The notes under the pieces are model-generated. The model saw only the letters and a program-made list of their open reading frames with translations, was not told the origin of the DNA and made no database searches. A DNA stretch of 23,009 bases, taken from positions 1 to 23,009 of the forward strand of contig SOKS01000110.1 of assembly GCA_004375725.1 (NCBI GenBank), in the 5' to 3' direction. The DNA is from Dehalococcoidia bacterium (GTDB taxonomy: Bacteria > Chloroflexota > Dehalococcoidia > Dehalococcoidales > RBG-16-60-22). Below are positions 14,546 to 22,704 of this stretch, piece after piece. Numbering within the stretch: position 1 is the first letter of the stretch; every line of letters begins with the position of its first letter. The position numbers and the translations under genes were made by a program.

Positions 14546-15109
14546 ATTAAACAGCTGCGCATCAACCAGATGATCAGAGCTCAGGAAGTTCGTGTTGTGG
14601 GGGAGAAGGGGGAGCAGTTAGGAATTATGCCCTTGAATCAGGCGCAGGAGGTTGCCAGAAAGCTCGACCTTGACTTGGTTGAAGTCGCCCCGGCCACCGT
14701 TCCCCCGGTATGTCGCCTGCTGGACTATGGCAAATACAAGTATCAGCAGGCCAAAAAAGAGCAGGAGATGAGAAAAAAACAGAAAGTCTCCTTGCTCAGG
14801 GAAATACGGCTGCGCCCGAAGATTGGCGTCCATGATTTTGAAGCTAAAGCCAGAAAAGCGCAAAAACTGCTGACTGATGGCGATAAGGTAAAGGTAACGG
14901 TGCTCTTCCGGGGGCGTGAGATAACCCATCCGGAACTGGGCTTCCGGCTTATAAAACGGATGGCGGAGACGCTCAATGAGGACGGCTCCATAGAGAGGCA
15001 GCCGATTATGGAAGGGAAACGTTTGAATATCATTCTGACACCGCTTGCGAAATCGAAAGCCAGAGAAGAGACAAAGGAAAGTCAAGATGCCAAAATTGAA
15101 AACCCATAA
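14546..15109 (+). CDS. infC: Translation initiation factor IF-3, AUU start
   Basis: Binds the 30S subunit, keeps the subunits apart and checks the start codon. The conserved family N-terminus (LRIN-x-x-IRAQEVRVV) extends upstream of the first ATG (14570), so that ATG is too late. Reading back, the frame is open to a stop at 14495-14497 and contains no ATG or GTG; ATT AAA at 14546 reproduces the AUU-AAA opening of Escherichia coli infC. AGGAGGT lies at 14526-14532 and AAGGA at 14537-14541. From AUU the protein is 187 aa, including VAPATVPPVCRLLDYGKYKY and the C-terminal ribosome-binding domain (FRGREITHPELG). ATA at 14543 is a less likely alternative. The last 23 bp overlap rpmI. Confidence 0.9.
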   Translation: MKQLRINQMIRAQEVRVVGEKGEQLGIMPLNQAQEVARKLDLDLVEVAPATVPPVCRLLDYGKYKYQQAKKEQEMRKKQKVSLLREIRLRPKIGVHDFEAKARKAQKLLTDGDKVKVTVLFRGREITHPELGFRLIKRMAETLNEDGSIERQPIMEGKRLNIILTPLAKSKAREETKESQDAKIENP

Positions 15110-15290
15110 AGGCGCGAAAAGTCGCTTCCATACTACCGGCAGCGGCAAAATCATGCGGATCAAAGGCCCGAAAAGCCACCTGCGAAGGCGCAAGGCCAAG
15201 CGGGTAAAGCGGCTTTTCGATAGTAAACTAGAGTTGCATCCCGCTGACCGGACCAGAATTAAAAGATTGATTCCCTACGGGGTTGGCTAG
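15087..15290 (+). CDS. rpmI: 50S ribosomal protein L35
   Basis: A 67-aa basic protein of the large ribosomal subunit. The family opening MPKLKTHKGAKSRF and the GKIMRIKGPKSHLRRRKAKR stretch are clear, and the length is as expected. The start at ATG 15087 has AAAGGA about 8 nt upstream, inside the end of infC. The upstream in-frame codons are infC sequence in another frame and do not belong to L35. The order infC-rpmI-rplT is the classic IF3-L35-L20 operon. Confidence 0.97.
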   Translation: MPKLKTHKGAKSRFHTTGSGKIMRIKGPKSHLRRRKAKRVKRLFDSKLELHPADRTRIKRLIPYGVG

Positions 15291-15306
15291 ATAGGAGGGT
15301 CGTTTT

Positions 15307-15666
15307 TTGCCACGAGTAAAGAGAGGGGTTACCACCCACCGCCGGCACAAAAAGATACTCGCCATGACCAAGGGGCAGAGAGCATCCCGTCATACCCTCT
15401 ATCGCCGTGCTCACGAGGCGATGTTGAAGTCCTTGAGCTACGCCTACCAGCACCGCCGCAAGCGGAAGGGCGATATGAGAAGGCTGTGGATTTTGCGAAT
15501 CAATGCCGCCAGCCGAGGTCAGGGCTTGAAGTACGGTCAGTTTATGAACCTGATGAAGAGTTCCGGCATTGGCATAAACCGGAAGATGCTGGCCGAAATG
15601 GCAGTGAGAGAGCCAGAGTCTTTCCAGAATCTGGTCAACACTGTAAAAGAGAAAGCCCAGGTTTAA
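15307..15666 (+). CDS. rplT: 50S ribosomal protein L20, TTG start
   Basis: A 119-aa large-subunit protein needed early in 50S assembly; in several bacteria it also represses its own operon. The family signature is complete: MPRVKRGVTTHRRHKKIL, YRRAHEAMLKSLSYAYQHRR and the LWILRINAASR segment. Translation begins at TTG 15307, fixed by the invariant MPRVKRG and by AGGAGG 8 nt upstream (15293-15298). The gap to rpmI is 16 nt. I see no obvious L20-binding leader upstream of infC, which is only about 40 nt long. Confidence 0.97.
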   Translation: MPRVKRGVTTHRRHKKILAMTKGQRASRHTLYRRAHEAMLKSLSYAYQHRRKRKGDMRRLWILRINAASRGQGLKYGQFMNLMKSSGIGINRKMLAEMAVREPESFQNLVNTVKEKAQV

Positions 15667-15739
15667 AAGGGAACTACCGGCATTTGCCACCTCGCCTCTA
15701 TTTACCCTCCCATACCGGGGGAAAGACCACAGCGGGAAA

Positions 15740-16780
15740 ATGATACAACAGCTTGACGAACTGAAAACAAAGGCACTCCAGGAACTGGGCCAGATACAGG
15801 ACGGAAAAGAGCTGGAGTCATGGCGGGTTCGTTACCTTGGCAAGAAAAGCTCCCTGACCTCTATTTTACGCAGCCTGGCCACATTGCCTCTCGAAGAGAG
15901 AAAGTCAGCCGGTGCCCGGGCCAATCAGGTCAAGGCTGACCTGGAAAGCGAGCTGCAGGAGAAAGAGCCGGCACTGCGCGAAGCGCGGTTAGTCTCCGGG
16001 ACACAGAAGGAAATCCTTGACATTTCCCTGCCCGGTCGTCCGCTGCCGAACGGTCGCCTGCACCCGATCACGCAAACCCTCAATGAAATTCTAAATATTT
16101 TTGTTTCCATGGGGTTTCAGATAGCGGAAGGGTCTGACGTTGAGCGGGACTATTATAACTTTGAGGCCCTGAATATTCCCGCCGAACACCCTTCTCGCGA
16201 TACCCTTTCCACCTGCTGGTTAGAGCCCGAGACGGGGAGCGATGAGCACACCATGCTCCTCCGCACCCATACCACGGCGGTAACCGCACGCGTCATCGAG
16301 AAAATGAAACCGCCCATAAGGGTAATAGAACCCGGGAGAGTCTATCGCTACGAAGCCACGGATGCCACCCATCTTCCCATGTTCTACCAGATTGACGGCC
16401 TGGCCGTGGATAAAGGTATCACCATGGCCGACCTGAAGGGGACGCTCTACGAGTTCGCCCGTAACTTTTTCGGTGAGGAGAGAAAGGTGCGTTTTCGCTG
16501 CGATTACTTCCCCTTCGTGGAGCCTGGCGTTGAGATGGCCATTGAGTGCCTGACCTGCAACGGGAAAGGGTGCCGGCTCTGCGGGTACAGCGGCTGGATA
16601 GAGATACTCGGCGCCGGCATGACCCATCCCGAAGTGCTGAGGCGGGGTGGCATCGACCCCGAAGAATATAGCAGCTTTGCCTTCGGCATCGGCATCGAGC
16701 GGCTGCCCATGCTGCGCTACGGCATTGATGATATCCGACTTTTTTACGGTAACGACCTCAGATTCTTGAGACAGTTTTAG
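15740..16780 (+). CDS. pheS: Phenylalanyl-tRNA synthetase, alpha subunit
   Basis: Catalytic subunit of the (alpha-beta)2 enzyme that charges tRNA-Phe. The 346-aa chain has an N-terminal coiled-coil region (residues 1-85), then the class II core. Visible marks are PITQTLNEILNIFVSMGF, the TLSTCWLE and LLRTHTTA segments, motif 2 (PGRVYRYEATDATHLPMFYQIDG), and motif 3 (FAFGIGIERLPMLRYG). A CLTCNGKGCRLCGYSGW insert carries several cysteines and may bind a metal. The ribosome binding site is weak (GGGAA). A 73-bp gap after rplT shows no clear terminator, so read-through from the ribosomal genes is likely. Confidence 0.96.
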   Translation: MIQQLDELKTKALQELGQIQDGKELESWRVRYLGKKSSLTSILRSLATLPLEERKSAGARANQVKADLESELQEKEPALREARLVSGTQKEILDISLPGRPLPNGRLHPITQTLNEILNIFVSMGFQIAEGSDVERDYYNFEALNIPAEHPSRDTLSTCWLEPETGSDEHTMLLRTHTTAVTARVIEKMKPPIRVIEPGRVYRYEATDATHLPMFYQIDGLAVDKGITMADLKGTLYEFARNFFGEERKVRFRCDYFPFVEPGVEMAIECLTCNGKGCRLCGYSGWIEILGAGMTHPEVLRRGGIDPEEYSSFAFGIGIERLPMLRYGIDDIRLFYGNDLRFLRQF

Positions 16781-16789
16781 CATGGAAAG

Positions 16790-19195
16790 ATGAAAGTTCC
16801 ACTCAAGTGGCTCCGGGAATTCGTTGACGTCAATCTGCCACCAAAAGAGGTGGCGGACAGGCTGACCATGTCCGGTACTGAGGCCAAAGGGATACAGGTA
16901 ATCGGCGGCACGTGGGATAATATTGTGGTCGGCCAGATTGCGGCGGTCAATCCCCACCCCAACGCCGACCGCCTCCGACTGCCCACTGTTGATATCGGTA
17001 CCGAGCCACAGACCGTGGTCTGCGGTGCGCCGAACCTTAACATCGGCGATAAAATCGCTTTTGCCCGCGTTGGCGCCCAGCTTATCGACGGGCACACCGG
17101 GGAGATAGCCAAATTAAAGCCAGCGAAAATCCGCGGTGTCGAATCGAGCGGGATGGTCTGCTCGGAAAAAGAACTCGGTATCTCGGATAACCATACTGAA
17201 ATTCTGGTCCTGCCCGCCGATGCGCCGGTGGGCACGCCCCTGGCCGACTACCTTGGAGACGCTGTCTTTGACCTGGATGTAACACCCAACCGGCCGGACT
17301 GTCTCTGCGTTATCGGCATTGCCCAAGAGGTAGCCGCAGTGACCGACCAGAAGCTACACCCCCCCGAGGTAGCTTACGAGGAAGCGGGTACGCCAATTGA
17401 CCAGCACATCGCGGTGGAAATCATTGACGCTGACCTGTGCCCCAGGTACTGCGCCAGCCTCATCACGGGAGTCAAAATCGGTGAATCACCGCCGTGGATG
17501 CAGCAGAGATTGCTTGCCTGCGGCATGCGCCCGATCAATAACGTGGTCGATGTCACCAACTACGTCATGCTCGAGCTGGGACAGCCTCTGCACGCTTTTG
17601 ACTACGAGCTTATCAGAGGTAAAAAAATCATCGTCCGCCGGGCCACCGGGGGTGAAACCATTACCAGTCTGGATGGAGCGGAGCGCAATCTTGCCGGAAA
17701 CATGCTGGTCATTGCCGATGTCGAGCGTGCCGTGGCCATCGCCGGCGTGATGGGCGGTGCCAACAGCGAGGTCACCGAGGACACGACCTCGATTCTGCTG
17801 GAAGCGGCCAACTTCAATCCGGCCAGCATTCATTATACCGGCCAACATCTGTCCCTGCCCAGTGAGGCCTGCATGCGCTTCGAGCGGGGCATTCGCCCCG
17901 AACTGACCATGCCGGCACTGAAACGGGCCACGCAGTTAATTGTGCAGCTTGGCGGCGGTCAGGCCGCCAGAGGCGTAGCGGATGCCTATCCGGGTAAACG
18001 GGAGCCGGAACCGATGGTGATTTCCACCGAGCGAACCAGACAGCTACTCGGTGTGGAATTCACCGTCGACCAGATAACCAAAGTCCTGACCTCACTGGGA
18101 TTCGAATGCCAGCCCGGTGCCTCAAGTACCGAAGTAAAAGCGACTGCTCCCTACTGGCGCAGCGATATCACGCAGGAAGTCGACCTCATTGAAGAGGTCG
18201 CCCGCATCATCGGCTACGACCATATCCCGATGACCACGCTTAGCCAGTCAATACCACCGCGCAGTCCGGCGCTCATGCTCGACCTGGAGCAAAAGATACG
18301 GAACACCCTTGTCGGCTATGGTTTCCAGGAAGCAATAACCTATTCATTGACCAGCCTGGAAATGCTGCGCAGATTCAGGCCGCAAACCCAACAAGTGGCA
18401 CCGATGCCAGCCCGCCTGGCCAACCCCATGACCGCGGAACAGGAGTATCTGCGTCCTACTCTGCGGGCCAATCTGCTGGCAGCCCTGGTCGCAAACCGGA
18501 GGCACGAAGAAGTTGGTATTCGATTGTTTGAACTCGGTAAGGTTTACCTGCCGAGAGAAAAGGAGCTGCCCGACGAACCCGAGGTACTGTGTGGCCTGCT
18601 CAGCGGCTCCAGAAACGATATATCCTGGCTCGGTGATGGAGGACAGCTAAACTTCTTTGATGCCAAGGCAGTGCTGGAAGGATTGTTTCGCAGGCTGGGT
18701 GTTCCCGCCAGCTTCAAACCCGGCGATGATGAAAGCTTTCACCCGACACACCAGGCAGCCATTGCCATCAATGACCAGGAGATTGGCGTCATCGGAGAAC
18801 TGCATCCCAAGGTAACGGAAGCCTTTGACCTTGCGGAAGCGGTTTACCTTTTTGAACTCAACGTAACGGAACTGCTGCCCTTTACGGCCGGACACAGTAT
18901 GTTCCAGCCAATACCTCGCTTCCCGGCCATGGTCAGAGACATTGCTTTGATTGTTGATGTCGGCGTCAGCCACCAGCAGATAGTTGATATCATCAGAGGC
19001 TTCTCTCTGGTGAAAGACGTGGCCGTATTTGACGTCTATTCCGGGAAACAGGTGCCGGCGGGGAAGAAGTCACTCGCCTACCGCATCACCTACCAGTCGC
19101 CCACCCACACCCTGACCGACGAAGAGGTGAACAAAGTCCAGGAGCAAATCCTGAAGAAACTATCCCGGCAACTGGGCGCCACCCTGCGCGGCTAG
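16790..19195 (+). CDS. pheT: Phenylalanyl-tRNA synthetase, beta subunit
   Basis: Tyrosine-editing and tRNA-binding partner of PheS. The 801-aa chain shows the usual order: the N-terminal MKVPLKWLREFVDV, a tRNA-binding OB domain (VVGQIAAVNPHPNADRLRL to ILVLPADAPVGTPL), B1 (LDVTPNRPDCL), the B3/B4 editing domain (PINNVVDVTNYVMLELGQPLHAFD across two stretches), B5, the core-like domain (EVDLIEEVARIIGYD), and the C-terminal FDX-ACB domain (FPAMVRDIALIVD). It follows pheS after 9 nt with a weak GGAAAG. It converges on the AbfD-like gene with only 2 bp between the stops. Confidence 0.96.
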   Translation: MKVPLKWLREFVDVNLPPKEVADRLTMSGTEAKGIQVIGGTWDNIVVGQIAAVNPHPNADRLRLPTVDIGTEPQTVVCGAPNLNIGDKIAFARVGAQLIDGHTGEIAKLKPAKIRGVESSGMVCSEKELGISDNHTEILVLPADAPVGTPLADYLGDAVFDLDVTPNRPDCLCVIGIAQEVAAVTDQKLHPPEVAYEEAGTPIDQHIAVEIIDADLCPRYCASLITGVKIGESPPWMQQRLLACGMRPINNVVDVTNYVMLELGQPLHAFDYELIRGKKIIVRRATGGETITSLDGAERNLAGNMLVIADVERAVAIAGVMGGANSEVTEDTTSILLEAANFNPASIHYTGQHLSLPSEACMRFERGIRPELTMPALKRATQLIVQLGGGQAARGVADAYPGKREPEPMVISTERTRQLLGVEFTVDQITKVLTSLGFECQPGASSTEVKATAPYWRSDITQEVDLIEEVARIIGYDHIPMTTLSQSIPPRSPALMLDLEQKIRNTLVGYGFQEAITYSLTSLEMLRRFRPQTQQVAPMPARLANPMTAEQEYLRPTLRANLLAALVANRRHEEVGIRLFELGKVYLPREKELPDEPEVLCGLLSGSRNDISWLGDGGQLNFFDAKAVLEGLFRRLGVPASFKPGDDESFHPTHQAAIAINDQEIGVIGELHPKVTEAFDLAEAVYLFELNVTELLPFTAGHSMFQPIPRFPAMVRDIALIVDVGVSHQQIVDIIRGFSLVKDVAVFDVYSGKQVPAGKKSLAYRITYQSPTHTLTDEEVNKVQEQILKKLSRQLGATLRG

Positions 19196-19197
19196 AA

Positions 19198-20673
19198 TTA
19201 CGGTTGTGATTTCTTTTTCTTTTCTTTGAGCTGCAACTGCTTTCTGACCAGGTCTTTCTCATGGTCGTAGTTGATGACCCGCTGCAGCATGATTTTCTGA
19301 GTCTGTACCGGCCCGGCACCATGCCAGGTGCCCACCCCATGCAGCCCCGCCGTCCAGTTCTGAAGGAGTTTGGTAACTTTCATAATATTTTCCGCTGGTT
19401 CATCCGAGCCGAAGCTGTAGAACTCCTCAACGTAGTCCTTAACCTCTGGATTCTTGAGTTCCTTCAGCGAGGGCATGGTAACAATCAGCCCGCCACCGAT
19501 GTCGCCGGCGAGCGCCATCATCCGCCAGAAGGCATTGCAGACATTCAGCTTGGCCACATTGCCCATGAGTTCATCGGGCAGGAACACGCCCGACCCGACA
19601 GGTTCTTCCGCGCCGCGGCGGGCCGCCTCCAGACCACAGGCCCGGCTCGTCTCCCGCAGCACCACCATCTCCGCCAGCTGCTCGTTGATATGACTCGCCT
19701 TTTCCAGGCCTTTGTATTCCTGAATCAGTCTTGATGCGCCGATAATCTGGTTCATGAAACCCACCTTGCACGTCCCGCCGCAGGTCATGCGGTGCGTCCG
19801 GGCAAAGCGGCCCACCAGTTTTCCGGAATACCGGTATTCACCACAGTGAAAAACACGTTCCCAGGGCACGAGTACATTGTCGAAGACGACCATTGCGGTC
19901 TCACGCTGGCCGAAGACAGGGTTCCCCAATTCCTCAAGGTCTTCCGCCAGTTCCCTCTCCGCGGAGTAAGGCGTGTACTGACAGATATAAGTGATGCCCT
20001 TGGCATCGGTGGGGGTGGCAAAGGCAACGGCATAATCTTCCTCGCCTTCAAAGTGAGCCGCTTGAGGCAGCACCACCAGTTCGTGGCTGGCATAGGCGCC
20101 ACTGATGTTGATTTTCGCCCCCCGCACCACGATGCCTTCCTTATTTTTGTCCACCACCCTGAGGGAAAGGTACGGGTCGGGCCACTCCAGCGTCTTCTTG
20201 TTGCGTGCACCCCTCGGCTCGGTCAGGGCGCCGGCCACAGATAAATCCTGACGCTGCACCATTTTCAGGTATTCCAGAAACCTGTTGTGGTATCCGGTGT
20301 TGAGGTCGCGGTCTATCTCCCAGGTAGTGCCGGCCAGAGCATGGAAGGCGTCATAACCCACGCAGCGGTAGATGCACGTCCCAAGCATCTCGGCGGTGAA
20401 GGTTCCCGCCTCAGCTTTTTTAATAAGGTCGTCAACACTGGCGCTGACGTGAGTGTAGCGGTTGACAGTCTCATCAACCAGCGGTGAATAGCAGGTCATG
20501 ATATCTTTATATTTCGGGTCCAATGCCCACGCATAACTGGCTTTATTTGCCTCCACCACGGTGCGGGTGTTCTTATTCTCCAGGACATTGGCCACCCTTT
20601 TTCCGTTCATGAAGACACGCGGCTTCAGTTTTTTCAGGCTCTCTTCAAACTGCTCCGGCGTCATCAGCGCCAT
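19198..20673 (-). CDS. 4-hydroxybutyryl-CoA dehydratase / HpaB-family flavoprotein, substrate unknown
   Basis: A 491-aa protein of the 4-hydroxyphenylacetate 3-hydroxylase superfamily with an acyl-CoA-dehydrogenase-like fold. It is closer to 4-hydroxybutyryl-CoA dehydratase (AbfD) than to the monooxygenases because the iron-sulfur ligands are suggested: Cys100 and Cys104 (CIYRC), His294 and Cys302 (HRMTCGGTCK). In AbfD these are Cys99, Cys103, His292 and Cys299, so here one residue is inserted before the last cysteine. Tyr102 and Cys298 stand where AbfD, as I recall it, has Gln and Tyr near the active site. A radical dehydratase or isomerase is plausible; the substrate is not known. GAGGT 8 nt before the ATG overlaps the proS stop, 11 nt away, so the two genes are cotranscribed. 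The Lys-rich tail (KEKKKKSQ) is unusual. Confidence 0.75.
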   Translation of the reverse strand: MALMTPEQFEESLKKLKPRVFMNGKRVANVLENKNTRTVVEANKASYAWALDPKYKDIMTCYSPLVDETVNRYTHVSASVDDLIKKAEAGTFTAEMLGTCIYRCVGYDAFHALAGTTWEIDRDLNTGYHNRFLEYLKMVQRQDLSVAGALTEPRGARNKKTLEWPDPYLSLRVVDKNKEGIVVRGAKINISGAYASHELVVLPQAAHFEGEEDYAVAFATPTDAKGITYICQYTPYSAERELAEDLEELGNPVFGQRETAMVVFDNVLVPWERVFHCGEYRYSGKLVGRFARTHRMTCGGTCKVGFMNQIIGASRLIQEYKGLEKASHINEQLAEMVVLRETSRACGLEAARRGAEEPVGSGVFLPDELMGNVAKLNVCNAFWRMMALAGDIGGGLIVTMPSLKELKNPEVKDYVEEFYSFGSDEPAENIMKVTKLLQNWTAGLHGVGTWHGAGPVQTQKIMLQRVINYDHEKDLVRKQLQLKEKKKKSQP

Positions 20674-20684
20674 TTTGTACTACC

Positions 20685-22385
20685 TCACTTTGCTTTAACA
20701 AGTTCTTTAATTTTGGCTACCGCTTCGTCCCGCAGCACAAGCTGAGATTCTTTTTCCGCGCGCCACTTCGTCTCAACATTGTTGTTTTGCAGCGTGCGCG
20801 GGCTGACCGTTACCCTCAGCGGTATCCCCAGAAGGTCGGCATCGTTGAATTTTACGCCGGGGGATTCTTCCCTATCATCAAAGAGCACCTCAAGGCCGGC
20901 CGATTGTAGTTCGCGGTACAGTCTCTCAGCGACCTCAACCACATTCGTATCCTCGCGGTAGAGCGGGCAGAGGTAAACCTGATAGGGCGCGATGGACAGC
21001 GGCCAGATGATACCCTTGTCGTCGTGGTAGTGCTCAACCGCCGCCGCCAGCAATCTGCCCAGCCCTATCCCGTAGCAGCCCATGATAATGGGTCGGGAGT
21101 CACCTTTTTCATCGATGAAGTTGGCGCCAAGGGCGTTGCTCAGGAAGGTGCCCAGCTTAAAAACGTGCCCGATTTCAATCCCCGGCATCGATTTCAGCAT
21201 GCCGCCGCATTTCGGGCAGGCGTCCCCTTCCCCGACCCGGGCGATATCGGCGACGATGTCCGCTTTGAAGTCGCGCGGGTAGTTGACGTTCTTTATATGT
21301 ATATCCGGCTTGTTGCCGCCGGCGACGAAGTTGATGCCCCCGGTTACCGAGTCGTCAGCCACAATCTTTATGCCTTTCAAGCCCATCGGCGAGGCATAGC
21401 CGGCAGAGATGCCCGCGGCACTCACCTCGGCTTCGGTGGCCAGATGCAGGTCGGTGCATTTCAGCAGCCTTTGCAGCTTCACCTCGTTGACGTCAAGGTC
21501 GCCCCGTATCATGGCGAAGACCACCTGACCATCGGCAGCATAAAAGACCGCCTTCAGGGTGTGGTCTTTGGGCATATTCAGGAAATTGGCCAATTCCTCT
21601 ATCGTCTTCATGCCGGGAGTGGCCACTTCCTCAAGCGGCAGCGGCTTTTCCGGCCCTATCTGCCTCTTGACGCTGACCGCCTTGTCCACATTGGTGGCGT
21701 ATTGGCAGCTATCACAGCAGATGACCTCGTCCTCGCCGTTCTCAGCGATGAGCATGAACTCGTGGGAGTCCTTGCCGCCGATGGCCCCGCTGTCCGCCTC
21801 AACGAACAGCGCCGGCAGTGCACAGCGGTCGTAGATATTCCGGTAGGCCTGGACCATCTTCTGGTAGCTCACTTCCAGCCCGTCCTCGTCGACGTCGAAG
21901 CTGTAGAGGTCTTTCATGATGAACTCGCGCACCCTTATCAGCCCGCCGCGCGGTCGTGGCTCGTCGCGGAATTTTGTTTGAATCTGGTAGAGCAGTTGGG
22001 GCAGGTCGCGGTAGCTCTGCACATGGTGGCTGACCATCTGGGTGAGCACTTCCTCGTGGGTCGGCCCCAGCACCAGGGTGCGTTCCCGTCGGTCGAGCAG
22101 GGTGAAAAGACCCTTGCCGAAGGACTGGTCTCTCCCCGTCTGCTGCCAGAGCTCAACGGGCTGGAGCACGGGCATGGCCAGTTCCTGGCCACCGGCGTTG
22201 TCCATCTCCTCCCGGATAATATTTTCTATTTTTTTAAGCACCCGCCACCCCAGCGGCATATAGGAGTAGACTCCCGCCGCCACCTGCATTATCATCCCCG
22301 CCCGCAACAGAAGCTGGTGGCTGGCCGTGTCCGCCTCGGACGGTATCTCCCGCTGTGTTTTGCCGAATAGCTGTGATAAGCGCAT
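20685..22385 (-). CDS. proS: Prolyl-tRNA synthetase, bacterial type with editing domain
   Basis: Charges tRNA-Pro. The 566-aa chain has motif 1 in GVYSYMPLGWRVLKKIENIIREEM (two stretches), motif 2 in TKFRDEPRPRGGLIRVREF, and motif 3 in GCYGIGLGRLLAAAVEHY. Between motifs 2 and 3 lies the insertion (INS/YbaK-like) domain of about 160 residues that removes alanine mischarged on tRNA-Pro; it is flanked by CCDSCQYATN and ACPKCGGML, two cysteine pairs that may bind zinc. The anticodon-binding domain forms the C-terminus. GGAG lies 9 nt upstream of ATG 22385. It is the first gene of a two-gene unit with the AbfD-like gene. Confidence 0.96.
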   Translation of the reverse strand: MRLSQLFGKTQREIPSEADTASHQLLLRAGMIMQVAAGVYSYMPLGWRVLKKIENIIREEMDNAGGQELAMPVLQPVELWQQTGRDQSFGKGLFTLLDRRERTLVLGPTHEEVLTQMVSHHVQSYRDLPQLLYQIQTKFRDEPRPRGGLIRVREFIMKDLYSFDVDEDGLEVSYQKMVQAYRNIYDRCALPALFVEADSGAIGGKDSHEFMLIAENGEDEVICCDSCQYATNVDKAVSVKRQIGPEKPLPLEEVATPGMKTIEELANFLNMPKDHTLKAVFYAADGQVVFAMIRGDLDVNEVKLQRLLKCTDLHLATEAEVSAAGISAGYASPMGLKGIKIVADDSVTGGINFVAGGNKPDIHIKNVNYPRDFKADIVADIARVGEGDACPKCGGMLKSMPGIEIGHVFKLGTFLSNALGANFIDEKGDSRPIIMGCYGIGLGRLLAAAVEHYHDDKGIIWPLSIAPYQVYLCPLYREDTNVVEVAERLYRELQSAGLEVLFDDREESPGVKFNDADLLGIPLRVTVSPRTLQNNNVETKWRAEKESQLVLRDEAVAKIKELVKAK

Positions 22386-22430
22386 AAGCTAAAACTCCAG
22401 TATACTTAGTTTTTCCACCTCACCCCCTGT

Positions 22431-22460
22431 GTCCCCTCTCCTTCAAAGTAGGGAAGGGAC
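22431..22460. repeat. Imperfect hairpin in the proS leader
   Basis: GTCCC (22431-22435) and GGGAC (22456-22460) pair perfectly, and the inner CTCTCC/GGGAA parts pair with bulges. The pyrimidine-rich arm followed by its purine-rich complement resembles interspersed intergenic repeats seen in several Chloroflexota, but only one copy is in this window. No U-tract follows on the minus strand, so it is not a usual terminator. Confidence 0.4.
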
Positions 22461-22472
22461 ATAATGTTATGT
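22459..22472. promoter_or_regulatory. Dyad ACATAA-TG-TTATGT
   Basis: Perfect 6-bp arms around a 2-bp centre, next to the proS leader hairpin and downstream of the likely proS promoter. It could be a protein-binding site or part of the hairpin element; nothing identifies the binding protein. Confidence 0.3.
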
Positions 22473-22510
22473 AAATATTTTCAGGCTAAAATAAAGAGTT
22501 CTTTGGAGTG

Positions 22511-22519
22511 ATTATATCA
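22511..22519 (-). promoter_or_regulatory. Extended -10 promoter for proS
   Basis: The minus strand reads TGATATAAT, a TGn extension plus a perfect -10. No good -35 lies 17 bp upstream, which is common for extended -10 promoters. The transcript would begin near 22504 and carry a leader of about 120 nt with the hairpin at 22431-22460. A nearer TATACT (22401-22406) is an alternative, but it would place the start of transcription beyond the GGAG. Confidence 0.4.
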
Positions 22520-22635
22520 TACAAGCTGACGTGGGGCGAAACAAACTTTTGTTATACCAGCTGAACAATCTGGGCTTTTAGTACCCGAATAAACGTCTCT
22601 TTGTCTAGTTCCTAACCTTTTTCGGCTATAAACGT

Positions 22636-22641
22636 TATAAT
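22636..22641 (+). promoter_or_regulatory. Possible -10 of the HlyD-type gene
   Basis: TATAAT lies about 63 bp before ATG 22705. No convincing -35 is found at 16-18 bp. TATAAA at 22627-22632 is a second option. Confidence 0.3.
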
Positions 22642-22704
22642 ATATTAACCAGGGGTCACTTATTCTAATATTCCGGCGAGATAATAAATGGAGGCACGAA
22701 TTTA

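Larger units (their letters stand above)
22386..22704. other. AT-rich divergent intergenic region between proS and the HlyD-type gene
   Basis: This 319-bp stretch is the longest gene-free interval here. It holds a proS leader with an imperfect hairpin, an extended -10 element for proS, a 14-bp dyad (22459-22472) and a TATAAT towards the downstream gene. The long minus-strand open frame across it (22517-22819) overlaps the signal peptide of the HlyD-type gene and shows no protein-like features, so I do not call it. Confidence 0.6.

Noticed and set aside
19207..19230. U-rich tract just after pheT as an intrinsic terminator
   Set aside because: The T-rich run is the antisense of the Lys-rich tail of the AbfD-like gene, and no convincing GC-rich stem directly precedes it.
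22386..22440. T-box remnant before proS (GAGGTGGAAAAAC resembles part of the motif)
   Set aside because: The ACCGCG part of the motif is missing and no antiterminator can be drawn.
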